64,000 bases of DNA from Paenibacillus odorifer (GTDB taxonomy: Bacteria; Bacillota; Bacilli; Paenibacillales; Paenibacillaceae): assembly GCF_000758725.1 (NCBI RefSeq), contig NZ_CP009428.1, forward strand, positions 3,596,001-3,660,000, written 5' to 3'. Made by a program: the position numbers and the translations under genes. The notes under the pieces are model-generated. The model ran no database searches and was not told the DNA's origin. It saw nothing but the letters and a program-made list of their open reading frames with translations. Of this stretch, positions 53,354 through 62,350 are shown one piece after another. Numbering within the stretch: position 1 is the stretch's first letter; each line of letters opens with the position of its first letter.

Positions 53354-53532
53354 TCGGACTGAGGAGTCCTTATTTCGTATATTTGCAGCTAATTGACGTG
53401 CTATCGGACCCAGTTGCAGCTATTTACTCATAACCACACCAGTTCTGCACAGTTACATGGTTATAAGAGCTATGTGGTCCGATACTTCTGCAAAATGACT
53501 CCAAAAGCTCAAATAGTTGCAATACGGTCCGA
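53354..53532. repeat. Hairpin-forming intergenic repeat, copy B
   Basis: About 80% like copy A over 179 bases: TCGGACTGAGG start, CCAGTTGCAGCTATTTACTC, AATAGTTGCAATACGGTCCG end, in the same order and orientation. Confidence 0.75.
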
Positions 53533-53721
53533 TGCGGAGGTCAGTAGGATATCACTAGGGAGCCCGTAGGAGGTCTGTATGAAGCCCGCTGGAGGTCAGT
53601 AAAGATCATTAAGAAGTAAGTAGAAGGTTGAGCCACATCAGCAGAGGAACCAGCAGCGAAACGTGATCAGCACCTAGCACCCAGTAGCCCTCCCCCTACT
53701 ATCGCTAGTCAAAGTAACAAA

Positions 53722-53747
53722 AAAAAGCATCCCTAAGGATACTTTTG
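53722..53747 (-). terminator. Possible terminator after the nitroreductase gene
   Basis: AAAGCATCC/GGATACTTT (one wobble pair), CTAA loop; the minus strand continues as TTTTTTTT. Confidence 0.5.
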
Positions 53748-53820
53748 ATCTTTCGATGCTTTTGATCTTTCGATCTTTTTGATATTTCGACGCTTTTTCG
53801 ATGTTTATGATCTTTCCGCT
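53742..53820. repeat. Degenerate tandem repeat, about 12-20-bp units
   Basis: Variants of TTTTGATCTTTCGA occur five times in 80 bases, with GATGTTTATGATCTTTCCG at the end. Sits just downstream of the nitroreductase stop. Confidence 0.6.
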
Positions 53821-53848
53821 TTTAATATACGAATGCCTTCGACTTTCC

Positions 53849-54451
53849 TTATTCCACTACGCCATTCTCTGGATAGAAGTCTACGATCTTCAGCAGCTCC
53901 GAAGCGTCTGTGCGTGGACGGCTGTCAGGTACAGTTTCCGGATATCCGGCATGGATCATGGCTACAATTTTTTCGCCGGGCTTCACACCAATTTTAGTGC
54001 GGAATTCAGGGTTGTTGATGTATGGATCAGTCTTCCAAATCGTTCCTACACCTTGTTCCCAAGCTGCGAGCTGGAAGTTCTGTACTAGTGCGGACGCTGC
54101 TGCAAAATCCTCGTCCCACTCTCTTTGCCGAGGATCTTCAGGCATCACTACGATTACTGTTAATGGAATATTCGAGATATATTCTTTACGTTTAGCAGCC
54201 ACTTCTGGATCAGCTATAGCACGTTTTACAAAAGCAAATGCAGATTCAGCTAGGAATTTCGAACCTTCCCCTTGAAAAGCAATAAATCTCCACGGCTCAC
54301 GCACACCATGATTCGGTGCCCATACCGCTACATTTAATAATTCCTCTAAAAGGCCTTGTGGAAGTGGATCTTTTTTAAAAAGCTTAATCGAGCGTCGTTC
54401 TTTTATTATTTTGGCCACACTATTCTGTTGAGTCTTCTGAGATTGCGTCAT
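53849..54451 (-). CDS. Nitroreductase-family protein (YdjA-like)
   Basis: 200 aa from ATG at 54451, five bases after GGGAGTGG. FMN-binding nitroreductase blocks: KERRSIKLFKKDPLP (~14-28), NVAVWAPNHGVREPWRFIA, AASALVQNFQLAAWEQGVGT and KIVAMIHAGYPE. Single-domain YdjA-like form. These enzymes use NAD(P)H to reduce nitro, quinone or flavin-linked compounds. A near-consensus Fur box lies 23 bases upstream, so it should respond to iron, which suggests a role in ferric-siderophore reduction or iron stress. Confidence 0.85.
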   Translation of the reverse strand: MTQSQKTQQNSVAKIIKERRSIKLFKKDPLPQGLLEELLNVAVWAPNHGVREPWRFIAFQGEGSKFLAESAFAFVKRAIADPEVAAKRKEYISNIPLTVIVVMPEDPRQREWDEDFAAASALVQNFQLAAWEQGVGTIWKTDPYINNPEFRTKIGVKPGEKIVAMIHAGYPETVPDSRPRTDASELLKIVDFYPENGVVE

Positions 54452-54473
54452 AAGATCCACTCCCTAATATAGC

Positions 54474-54492
54474 AATAATGATAATCATTATC
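54474..54492. promoter_or_regulatory. Fur box upstream of the nitroreductase
   Basis: AATAATGATAATCATTATC matches the classic 19-bp Fur consensus GATAATGATAATCATTATC at 18 of 19 positions and is palindromic. Confidence 0.85.
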
Positions 54493-54633
54493 ACAAATGA
54501 TACAGCATCTTTCTGCCTTTTGCAAATAATAGGCAACCATTCGAATCACAGTTAATTTCATTTAAAAACAACCGATATACTTCGCAGAAACTTTCGGATG
54601 TCATTGTTTCTCTGCATATTAACTCTTGAATTC

Positions 54634-54666
54634 ACAAAAAAACACCGTTCCCGAAAGAACGATGTT
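54634..54666 (-). terminator. Terminator of the pst operon
   Basis: AACACCGTTC/GAACGATGTT (one mismatch) with TTTTTTTGTG following on the minus strand, eight bases past the pstB stop. Confidence 0.75.
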
Positions 54667-54673
54667 CACAGCT

Positions 54674-55450
54674 TCAGCCGAATCGGCCCATGATATATTC
54701 TTGCGTCATTTGATTCTCTGGATTGGTAAAGACTTTATCCGTCTTATCATATTCGACAAGGGAGCCTAGATAAAAGTATGCGGTATAATCAGAGATCCGA
54801 GCTGCCTGCTGCATATTATGTGTCACAATAACGATGCGAAGCTCTTCTTTCAACTCCTTGATTAGCTCCTCTACTTTACCTGTGGAGACCGGGTCTAGAG
54901 CTGATGCTGGTTCGTCCAAGAGCAGAATTTGCGGGTTAACCGACAACGCTCTAGCAATACAAAGGCGCTGCTGTTGTCCACCGGAAAGTGCAAGTGCTGA
55001 ATCTTTTAAACGATCCTTTACCTCATCCCACAATGCTGCTTTGCGAAGACTGCTCTCAACAATCTCATCAAGAGCCTTTTTGCCTTTAATGCCGTGATAC
55101 TTAGGTCCAAAAGCGATGTTATCGTAAATCGATTTATAGAACGGATTTGGCTTTTGCCATACCATCCCGATCTTCTGACGCAGCTTAATCACATCCGTAC
55201 CCGGAGCATTAATATCCACTCCATCAATCCAGATGCTTCCTTTTGTTTTTGAGCCAGAAATTTCGTCATTCATCCGGTTCAAAGAACGAAGAAAGGTTGA
55301 TTTACCGCAGCCGGATGGGCCGATCAGTGCAGTAACCGTATTTTCAGCAAATGGAAGGCTTATCCCCTTTACTGCCTCATATGTTCCGTAAAAAATACTC
55401 AGGTCTTCGGTTTGAAAAGATTCACGCACTGCTGTTGCCGACGTTCCCAT
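54674..55450 (-). CDS. pstB: Phosphate ABC transporter ATP-binding protein PstB
   Basis: 258 aa. Walker [10 protein letters not shown] (~42-50), signature [15 protein letters not shown], Walker [13 protein letters not shown], and the PstB-specific SLNRMNDEI and [10 protein letters not shown]. It energises phosphate uptake. Last gene of pstSCAB; no phoU gene follows, unlike many other loci. Confidence 0.93.
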   Translation of the reverse strand: MGTSATAVRESFQTEDLSIFYGTYEAVKGISLPFAENTVTALIGPSGCGKSTFLRSLNRMNDEISGSKTKGSIWIDGVDINAPGTDVIKLRQKIGMVWQKPNPFYKSIYDNIAFGPKYHGIKGKKALDEIVESSLRKAALWDEVKDRLKDSALALSGGQQQRLCIARALSVNPQILLLDEPASALDPVSTGKVEELIKELKEELRIVIVTHNMQQAARISDYTAYFYLGSLVEYDKTDKVFTNPENQMTQEYIMGRFG

Positions 55451-55488
55451 CGATTACTCCTCCTACATCTCTACTTTAATTTGTATGA

Positions 55489-56385
55489 TTAGTTCATTCT
55501 TTTTGAAGCTGTAAGCTTACGATAAATAAATCTTCCGAAATAACGTGCTGCCAGATTGAAGATTAACACCATAATTACAAGCACCGCCGAAGCTCCCGCA
55601 GCAATCTGTGCAGCATCTGGAGCTAGACCTTCACTGTTGACCTTCCAAATGTGGACAGCCAGCGTTTCCGCTGGACGGAAGGGATTCAGTGGCGAATTCG
55701 CACTAAGTGGATTCCAGTTGGTGAAATCCAATCTAGGGCTACTCATTCCTGCTGTGAACATCAACGCAGCTGCTTCCCCAAAGACACGGCCAGCGGACAA
55801 GATAGTACCTGTAATAATTGTAGGTAATGCTACCGGAAACAACACCGAGGTAACAATTTTCCACTTGGATAATCCTAGTGCAAAACCGGCCTCTTTTTGT
55901 TGTTTTGGAACACTACGAAAAGCTTGCTCCGTAATCCGCACCATCAGTGGTAGATTAAAGACCGTCAATGCCAATGCACCGGAGATTAAGGAGAAGCCTA
56001 GATTGAAATAGTTAACAATCAGCAATAGACCAAACAAGCCGACTACGATGGAAGGGAAAGATGACAATACTTCAACAATCAAGCGAATAAAGCCGGTAAT
56101 CTTACCGGGACGAGCATATTCCGCCATATAAATACCGGCACCCAGTCCAAGCGGAACTGTAATAATAAGTGTCAGTACTAACAGGAATAAGGAGTTAAAT
56201 AGCTGTGGTCCGATCCCTCCACCTGCACGAATCTTTTGCGGTGCGGAGAAAAGAAAATCCCAACTGATATGGCTTAAGCCTCTAAAGAGGATATATCCCA
56301 AAAGTCCAAGTAGAATGGCAACGATGAGCATCGCGAAAAATACAATAAGACTGGTGGCAATTTTATTTACGGTTCTCGGCTTCAA
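55489..56385 (-). CDS. pstA: Phosphate ABC transporter permease PstA
   Basis: 298 aa, about six membrane helices. PQLFNSLFLLVLTLIITVPL and LPLMVRITEQAFRSVPKQQK, EAGFALGLSKWKIVTSVLFP carry the EAA loop of PstA. It overlaps pstC by four bases. Inner-membrane partner of PstC. Confidence 0.92.
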   Translation of the reverse strand: MKPRTVNKIATSLIVFFAMLIVAILLGLLGYILFRGLSHISWDFLFSAPQKIRAGGGIGPQLFNSLFLLVLTLIITVPLGLGAGIYMAEYARPGKITGFIRLIVEVLSSFPSIVVGLFGLLLIVNYFNLGFSLISGALALTVFNLPLMVRITEQAFRSVPKQQKEAGFALGLSKWKIVTSVLFPVALPTIITGTILSAGRVFGEAAALMFTAGMSSPRLDFTNWNPLSANSPLNPFRPAETLAVHIWKVNSEGLAPDAAQIAAGASAVLVIMVLIFNLAARYFGRFIYRKLTASKRMN

Positions 56386-57278
56386 ATTTTATTTCTCCTT
56401 TCAAGCATTCTCACAAAGAAGACAAATACGAAAGTCATCAGCATGAGAACCAGTGCCATACTCCACAGTGCATTATTGTGAGGTGAGCCCATGGTCGTGT
56501 TCCCCATACCGAGTGTGATCACACTGGTCAAGGTAGAAGCTGACTCAAAGAGTGATTTTGGTACGAATGGCGCGTTCCCGATAACCATTTGTACAGCGAG
56601 TGCTTCACCGAAAGCACGAGCCATTCCCAATACAATCCCTGTCATTATGGCAGGAAAGGTTGTTGGAATAATCACCCGCGAAATCGTCTGCCACCGGGTG
56701 GCACCAAGCGCATAGGAAGATTCTTTTAAGTTTTGCGGCAATGAAGCCAGCGCGTCTGCAGCCACGCTTGTAATCGTCGGAAGAATCATTACCGAGAGCA
56801 CAAGCGCGCCTGCAGCTACCCCGATGCCTTGGCCCGGCAGGTTGTTGCGTAGAAACGGTACAATTACACTTAATCCGATGAAACCATATACTACCGAAGG
56901 AATCCCTGCCAAAAGCTCAATAACAGGTTGAAGTAATTTTTTGCCCCACCCTGGAACAATCTCAGTCATAAATAACGCAGCGCATAAGCTAAGTGGACTA
57001 GCAATCAATGCGGCAAGCAAAGTAACCAGAAAGGAACCCGAGATAAATGGAAAAGCTCCGAAGGAAGGCGTATCCGCTTCTGGCGACCACTTTGTACCGA
57101 ATAAAAATTCAGAAACTGTAGCATTACCACTTGTGAAGGTTGAAATTCCTTTAGACGCTACAAAATATACCATCGATACAATGATTGTTATCAACAGTAA
57201 TACACAGAAGGACATATAAGTACGTCCAACAAAATCTTCAATATGATGTTTTTCGAATCGTGAGTTCTTTAGTTTCAC
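56382..57278 (-). CDS. pstC: Phosphate ABC transporter permease PstC
   Basis: 298 aa from GTG at 57278 (VKLKNSRFEKHHIEDF), preceded by GAGGG; the longer frame to 57338 would cross a hairpin. Six helices, with TLLAALIASPLSLCAALFMT and SSYALGATRWQTISRVIIPT (EAA loop). Channel subunit paired with PstA. Confidence 0.9.
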   Translation of the reverse strand: MKLKNSRFEKHHIEDFVGRTYMSFCVLLLITIIVSMVYFVASKGISTFTSGNATVSEFLFGTKWSPEADTPSFGAFPFISGSFLVTLLAALIASPLSLCAALFMTEIVPGWGKKLLQPVIELLAGIPSVVYGFIGLSVIVPFLRNNLPGQGIGVAAGALVLSVMILPTITSVAADALASLPQNLKESSYALGATRWQTISRVIIPTTFPAIMTGIVLGMARAFGEALAVQMVIGNAPFVPKSLFESASTLTSVITLGMGNTTMGSPHNNALWSMALVLMLMTFVFVFFVRMLERRNKI

Positions 57279-57300
57279 CCTCAATTGCTCCCTCTTTCTA

Positions 57301-57340
57301 AAGTGAAAAGAGAGGCAGATGTATCCGCCTCTAATCACTT
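57301..57340 (-). promoter_or_regulatory. Hairpin between pstS and pstC
   Basis: AGAGGC (57311-57316)/GCCTCT (57327-57332), extended by AAGTGA/TCACTT, sits in the 96-base gap. No T-run follows, so it is more likely an RNA-stabilising or attenuating hairpin that raises PstS relative to the permeases. Confidence 0.5.
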
Positions 57341-57374
57341 GAGATTCTAATCAATAACATTGCCTAGAATTTAA

Positions 57375-58310
57375 TTACTTAGCGGTAACAGTTCCTGCAA
57401 CGTCGCGAACAACTTGCATTTTAACAGCTGGGATGTATCCAAGTTCAACAACTTCACCAGTTTGCACTTCGTCAGTTAAGAAAAAGTCGAGGAATGCTTT
57501 TACTGTCGCGTTAGGTTCACCATTTGTGTACATATGCTCGTAAGCCCACACTGGGTATTTACCAGAAACAACATTATCAACAGATGCTTCCACACCGTCA
57601 AGACTAAGTGTTTTAATGGAATCATCCAGGTAAGAAAGAGCAAGGTATCCGATTGCCCCTGGAGTTTCACCGATCATTTTCTTAACCGTACCGGAGGAAT
57701 CTTCTTGAATCGAACCTGGGATATCTTCTGTTTTGGTTCCAAGTGCAAAGCTTTCAAAGGTTGCACGAGTACCGGAGCTGCCTGGACGGTTGATGATTTG
57801 GATTTTTTGATCCGCTCCGCCTACTTCAGACCAGTTAGTGATTTTACCAGTGAAAATGTCCACCAGTTGTTGTTTAGTTAAGCTATCCACACCAGCATCA
57901 GGATGAGCTACTGCTGCTATCGCTACTACTGCTACTTGATGATCTACGAGTGCTGCTGCTTTTTCTGCATCTGCATCTTTTAATTTTTCTTCTGCGAATA
58001 CGTCAGAGTTTCCGATATCTACTTGTTTCTCAGCTACTTGAGTAAGACCAGTACCACTGCCACCGCCTTGAACTTGAATGTCCACGCCAGTGTTTTTATC
58101 CATGAAATTCTCTGCTACCAGCTCAACCAAGGGTTGTAATGCTGTTGAACCAGAAGCCAGAATCGAACCACTTATTTCAGCGCCGCCGCTTCCTTCGTTA
58201 GTTGCTGCAGCGTTTCCTCCTGTGTTGTTTGCCCCGCCGTTACCGCAAGCCGATAGTGCCAGTACGCTTGTTAAAGCCAAAGTCATGATCCAAGATTTTT
58301 TGAATTGCAT
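57375..58310 (-). CDS. pstS: Phosphate-binding lipoprotein PstS
   Basis: 311 aa from ATG at 58310 (MQFKKSWIMT), after AGGAGGAG. A signal peptide ends with LALSAC, a lipobox. The binding protein shows GSTALQPLVELVAENF, QVQGGGSGTGLTQVAEKQVD, NRPGSSGTRATFE and GAIGYLALSYLD, the phosphate-contacting PstS blocks. It captures phosphate outside the membrane. First gene of the operon. Confidence 0.93.
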   Translation of the reverse strand: MQFKKSWIMTLALTSVLALSACGNGGANNTGGNAAATNEGSGGAEISGSILASGSTALQPLVELVAENFMDKNTGVDIQVQGGGSGTGLTQVAEKQVDIGNSDVFAEEKLKDADAEKAAALVDHQVAVVAIAAVAHPDAGVDSLTKQQLVDIFTGKITNWSEVGGADQKIQIINRPGSSGTRATFESFALGTKTEDIPGSIQEDSSGTVKKMIGETPGAIGYLALSYLDDSIKTLSLDGVEASVDNVVSGKYPVWAYEHMYTNGEPNATVKAFLDFFLTDEVQTGEVVELGYIPAVKMQVVRDVAGTVTAK

Positions 58311-58565
58311 TGTTTTGTCTCCTCCTAAATGGTTTGTTAGCATGGCTCCCTGATCAGTTCATACCAAACTGGCTTCGAAAGCTTTAACATGGTGTTGTGG
58401 AGCTTGGCCCCCATATGCATGGTTACTGTAAAAGTTCATCAAACGCATATGTTATATGTTGTCCGGGACTTCTTGGCCCCTCTGACTCTTCTTATTCTAG
58501 AGCTCGTTCGTTAGAGAAACTTCTTATCTTTGTAAAGTGAACGAAAAAAATACCAATATAAAGTG

Positions 58566-58583
58566 TATATCTGTATAGATATA
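58566..58583. promoter_or_regulatory. Palindrome upstream of the LysR gene
   Basis: TATATCT, four bases, AGATATA: 7-4-7 palindrome overlapping the TATAAT (58580-58585) that could be the lysR promoter; a possible autoregulatory site in the 328-base divergent region. Confidence 0.45.
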
Positions 58584-58638
58584 ATCTATAATGGAGATAT
58601 AATTTGTAATCCAACTTAGCATTATGTGGAGGAAAGTC

Positions 58639-59529
58639 ATGAATATTATGAAATTGAACATCGTAGTTCTAATTGAAAAATATAAAAAGGTAACCGATGT
58701 AGCCGCAGAATTAGGCCTTAAACAGCCTACTGTTTCTTTTCATATGAAGAATCTGGAGGCTGAGCTCGGAACCCCTCTATTTCTTTACCGCAGCGGAAGA
58801 GTGCTGCTTACGGATGCTGGGCGAGCCCTTTATCAATACGCCCTCAAAATCGTTTCCCTCACAGCAGAAGCTGAGCGTACAGTCAAACAATTTTCTTCCC
58901 CCTCAAAAGGAACATTAGAGCTGGAAGCCAGTTTTATTCCTGCAACTTATATTTTACCTAATGTGTTAATCCAATTCATGAAACTCTATCCGGGGATTAA
59001 CAACTCCTTGACGGTTCAAAGCGATGCTTTGTTACGCGAACGTCTCCGTAGTCGGGATATTCAGATGGCCATTTTACATACTTCGGATTGGCAGGACGAA
59101 TCTTTTGATTTTCAGCTTATTGTCCGTGATGAACCTGTCCTAATTTTTGCACCGGGTCATCCATTTGAAGGCCTAGAGAAATTAACACCTGAACTAATTG
59201 CCAATGAGCCGTGGATTCAGCATGAGCAAGGATCTTGTTTACGAGGGTATGCCGATCAATGGGCACAATTCAATCAAATCCGTTTATGGAACCGATCCGA
59301 GTTGAATTCTCCAGAAGTGATTAAGCAGCTAGTTAGCGGGAGTGACTGTGTTGGCATATGTTCTAAAGCGGCGGTTAAAGCTGAGATTGTGCTAGGCAAG
59401 CTTAGCTATGCTAACCTGCCAGGGATTCTGCCTGAAAGCGGTGGGTTTGTGCTCGGCTGGCGTAAAGATCATATTTTAAAACCGTTGCAGCAATCCTTTG
59501 TTGACCTTGTTGAGTCTCTTACCCCTTAA
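58639..59529 (+). CDS. LysR-family transcriptional regulator
   Basis: 296 aa from ATG at 58639 (MNIMKLN), after GGAGGAAAG. An HTH_1 is at ~8-60: KYKKVTDVAAELGLKQPTVS, FHMKNLEAELGTPLFLYRSG. LysR substrate domain follows, ending GFVLGWRKDHILKPLQQSFV. The N-terminus is oddly short before the HTH. It is divergent from pstS but resembles the CysL/YwfM-like branch rather than a phosphate regulator; any link to pst is unproven. Confidence 0.85.
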   Translation: MNIMKLNIVVLIEKYKKVTDVAAELGLKQPTVSFHMKNLEAELGTPLFLYRSGRVLLTDAGRALYQYALKIVSLTAEAERTVKQFSSPSKGTLELEASFIPATYILPNVLIQFMKLYPGINNSLTVQSDALLRERLRSRDIQMAILHTSDWQDESFDFQLIVRDEPVLIFAPGHPFEGLEKLTPELIANEPWIQHEQGSCLRGYADQWAQFNQIRLWNRSELNSPEVIKQLVSGSDCVGICSKAAVKAEIVLGKLSYANLPGILPESGGFVLGWRKDHILKPLQQSFVDLVESLTP

Positions 59530-59580
59530 ACAAAGGGTAGCTCCTAAAGCCACGAATGGTTTAAGGAGCTACCCTTTGTT
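59529..59580 (+). terminator. Bidirectional terminator between convergent genes
   Basis: AACAAAGGGTAGCTCCT/AGGAGCTACCCTTTGTT, 17-bp perfect stem, 18-base loop. Its right end overlaps the sugar-binding protein's stop codon. Confidence 0.8.
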
Positions 59581-60569
59581 TATTCTATAAAAGGAAACAT
59601 TAATTTCTCATTTTCACTTAAATACATATTCTCCTTCGTGATGACCACGGAGCCTGTGTCTATTATCTGTTCCACTTCCTCACCCTCAACAGCTTCAATC
59701 GCCGTCTTCACAGCTAAGTACCCCATATTAAAGGGCTTCTGCATGACCGTGCCAAGCAAAATCCCTTTTTCGAGGAGCTTCACCTCATTGCTAGAATTGT
59801 CGAACCCAAACAATTTCACTTTGTCCTGAAATCCCATATCCATAATCGCCTCCCCAGCACCTAGTGTAGAAGGTTCATTAAGACCGATTATTCCCTTTAA
59901 ATTTGGCTCGTCCTTTAGCAAATCAATAGTTAACTGATACGCTTTTCGCACGGAACCATCACTGTATAATGTAGGCTGCACATCATGAACTCCATTTTCT
60001 AAAAGGGCGTCACGAGCTCCTCTTTCCCTCTCTATTGCTGTCGCAGAGCCTTGTACAAAGTTAACGATGGCGACTTTATCCTCTGGATCGATATATTTTC
60101 TTAACTCCTGCCCTGCCTTACGTCCTGCTTCATAATTATCCGTAGCAATAAAACTCTCTGATACACCACCGCTCAAGCCCGAATCTACAGTAATAAGCGT
60201 AATGCCAGCTGATTTGATCTTTTCCGCGATTGGAATGAGACGATAATAATCCGTAGCAGATAAAATAATGGCGTCAGGCTTCTCCTTAATTGCTTGCTCC
60301 AGCAGTTCTATTTGTTGATCTACATCAAGCTCTGTATCCGTTCCAACCGTGCGAACCTCTGCACCGAACTCCTTAGCCGCTGTTGCCACACCTTGTTTCA
60401 TCACTTCCCAGAATTCAATACTGCTGTCGATAGTCTTGGGCACATAAATAATGGTCCTAACCTTTGCGTCAAGCTCATTTGCAAACATACGATAGGCTAA
60501 TGAACCCAAAGTAACAATGAAGAGCAGCAACAGAGTATACAGGCCAATTTTTGACCGTAATGCGCTCAT
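59580..60569 (-). CDS. Membrane-anchored sugar-binding protein of a three-component sensor
   Basis: 329 aa. One N-terminal helix (~8-27) without a lipobox anchors a type 1 periplasmic-binding fold (RbsB/XylF type): TIIYVPKTIDSSIEFWEVMK, AIILSATDYYRLIPIAEKIK, TVDSGLSGG, IERERGARDALLE and LFGFDNSSNEVKLLEKGILL. It overlaps the YesM-like kinase gene by four bases. In Clostridium such a protein (XylFII) binds sugar and docks on the kinase; that role is proposed here. There is no permease gene alongside, which supports sensing rather than uptake. Confidence 0.8.
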   Translation of the reverse strand: MSALRSKIGLYTLLLLFIVTLGSLAYRMFANELDAKVRTIIYVPKTIDSSIEFWEVMKQGVATAAKEFGAEVRTVGTDTELDVDQQIELLEQAIKEKPDAIILSATDYYRLIPIAEKIKSAGITLITVDSGLSGGVSESFIATDNYEAGRKAGQELRKYIDPEDKVAIVNFVQGSATAIERERGARDALLENGVHDVQPTLYSDGSVRKAYQLTIDLLKDEPNLKGIIGLNEPSTLGAGEAIMDMGFQDKVKLFGFDNSSNEVKLLEKGILLGTVMQKPFNMGYLAVKTAIEAVEGEEVEQIIDTGSVVITKENMYLSENEKLMFPFIE

Positions 60570-62350
60570 TGACTCTCCTCCTCATAAATTACAGGTATTC
60601 GTAAAGTGGCCGTCGTTCCTTCCTCCATCTCGCTTGTAAAAGACAAACCGTATTTCACACCGAAATACAGCTGGACACGATGGTTCACATTTGCGACACC
60701 TACACCGCTGCCAGTCTTGAAATCTGATTTTTGCAGCAGTACCTTACCCATCTGCTCTTCATCCATCCCAATACCGTCATCAATGATCTGTACGATAATA
60801 TCGTTCTGTTCTTGTCTTGCCCGGATCAGAATGTGCCCTTGCTCAGGATTATGTTTTATGCCGTGATAGATCGCATTTTCAACCAAAGGCTGAAGTACCA
60901 TTTTTAAAATGCTGCAGGTTAGGATATCTTCTTGTACCTCTATGGAATAAGTGAATTTATTACGATAACGCATGTTCTGAATCGTTAAATAGTGCCGAAT
61001 ATGCTCTAATTCTTTGGCCAGCGGAATCAATTCCTCACCCTCACCAATTGTTGAACGGAGCAGCTTGGATAGAGATGAAGTCATCTCCACCACTTCCTCC
61101 ATCTTTCCTGTCTCTGCCATCCAAATAATCGAATCAAGTGTATTGTACAAAAAGTGAGGTTTAATCTGCGCTTGCAGCGCCTTCAGTTCACTGACACGCT
61201 TCATCTCTTGCTCCAAGACGATCTGCCCCATTAACTCTTTAATCTTCATGATCATAAGATTAAACGTACGAGCAAGCTTGCCGATTTCATTCGTGCTCTC
61301 AATCTCTACGCGTATGTCGAACTCTCCACGTTCCGCTTTTTTCATATTCAGCTCCAAATTCTTCAGCGGTTTGGTCAGTGCGTACGAGAGAAATATCGAT
61401 ATAGCCATAGCAAAAATCAAACTAATTGCTCCCCATAAGGCGGCGGTTCCTTGCATACGTTGCTTGTTCGCGACCAAATCATCCGGATAAGTGACTCCAA
61501 CTATTTTCCAGCCAAAGCTGGTAGTGTCCACAGTGTACAGTTTCTGGTCATTCCCCGTGTTAACCGTAACAGATCCATTTTTGATCCCAAGGACCGTCTC
61601 CAATTGTTCGAACTTGAGCTGGGAGTAGATCAACTGCTGTTGTGGATGATAGACAAGGCTACCTGCGGGATCGACGATAAAAACATAACCGCGTTTTCCC
61701 AGTTCGATTTGTTTACATAGATTATTAATTACACTGTAATTGAGATCTACGAGCAGTACACCTTGTTGATCCGCTTCCGTCACAGCATTCGCATTCGAGA
61801 GCTTTCGGCTTATCGACACTACCCACCGGTATTCATCTTGAAAGATGTGCTGCACATGAGAGGAAGAAACTGCAACGTCTAGTTGATTCATAGCTTTTTG
61901 ATACCAATCTTGAGCTATTAGTTCAGGAAGCGGTTTCAAAACAGCATGCTGTCGATCCGAAACGGTCATGCCATCTGAGCCTGCATATAATATAGAGGAA
62001 ATATCCGAGCGGGACTGAACGACTGACCGGAGATAATGACTGGCAAGCAGTTTATCCTTAAGCGCCTCTTCTTCATCTAATTTCGAGCCTTTTATATATT
62101 TCTCTAGATCACTGCTAGTTAACACCAGAGCAGCTATGCTCTCCATATTGCCAATGTAATTCTCGATATTCAGTTTTACTTGTTCTATTAATTGTGAAGT
62201 GTAGGCTACAGAATTGCCCTTGACTGCAGCTGAGGACAGGCGATAGGAAGTATAAGTCAGGACAATAGTTGTGCAGAGGATAAGAAGTGAAAAGGAGACA
62301 GCAATATTAGTATGAATACTTCGGCTGCGGAAAAAGCGCTGTGATCTCAT
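60566..62350 (-). CDS. YesM/LytS-like sensor histidine kinase
   Basis: 594 aa. TM1 (~15-37), an extracellular Cache-type domain (~40-290), TM2 (~303-325), HAMP (~325-375), then His_kinase with QIKPHFLYNTLDSIIW (phospho-His) and HATPase_c (ENAIYHGIKHNPEQG, DDGIGM, GSGVGVANVNHRVQLYFG). This layout is that of YesM kinases. It overlaps both neighbours, so it works with the AraC-type regulator and the sugar-binding protein. Confidence 0.88.
   Translation of the reverse strand: MRSQRFFRSRSIHTNIAVSFSLLILCTTIVLTYTSYRLSSAAVKGNSVAYTSQLIEQVKLNIENYIGNMESIAALVLTSSDLEKYIKGSKLDEEEALKDKLLASHYLRSVVQSRSDISSILYAGSDGMTVSDRQHAVLKPLPELIAQDWYQKAMNQLDVAVSSSHVQHIFQDEYRWVVSISRKLSNANAVTEADQQGVLLVDLNYSVINNLCKQIELGKRGYVFIVDPAGSLVYHPQQQLIYSQLKFEQLETVLGIKNGSVTVNTGNDQKLYTVDTTSFGWKIVGVTYPDDLVANKQRMQGTAALWGAISLIFAMAISIFLSYALTKPLKNLELNMKKAERGEFDIRVEIESTNEIGKLARTFNLMIMKIKELMGQIVLEQEMKRVSELKALQAQIKPHFLYNTLDSIIWMAETGKMEEVVEMTSSLSKLLRSTIGEGEELIPLAKELEHIRHYLTIQNMRYRNKFTYSIEVQEDILTCSILKMVLQPLVENAIYHGIKHNPEQGHILIRARQEQNDIIVQIIDDGIGMDEEQMGKVLLQKSDFKTGSGVGVANVNHRVQLYFGVKYGLSFTSEMEEGTTATLRIPVIYEEESQ

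Noticed and set aside
53091..53532. CRISPR array
   Set aside because: Only two long copies, spaced irregularly with no unique spacers and no cas genes.
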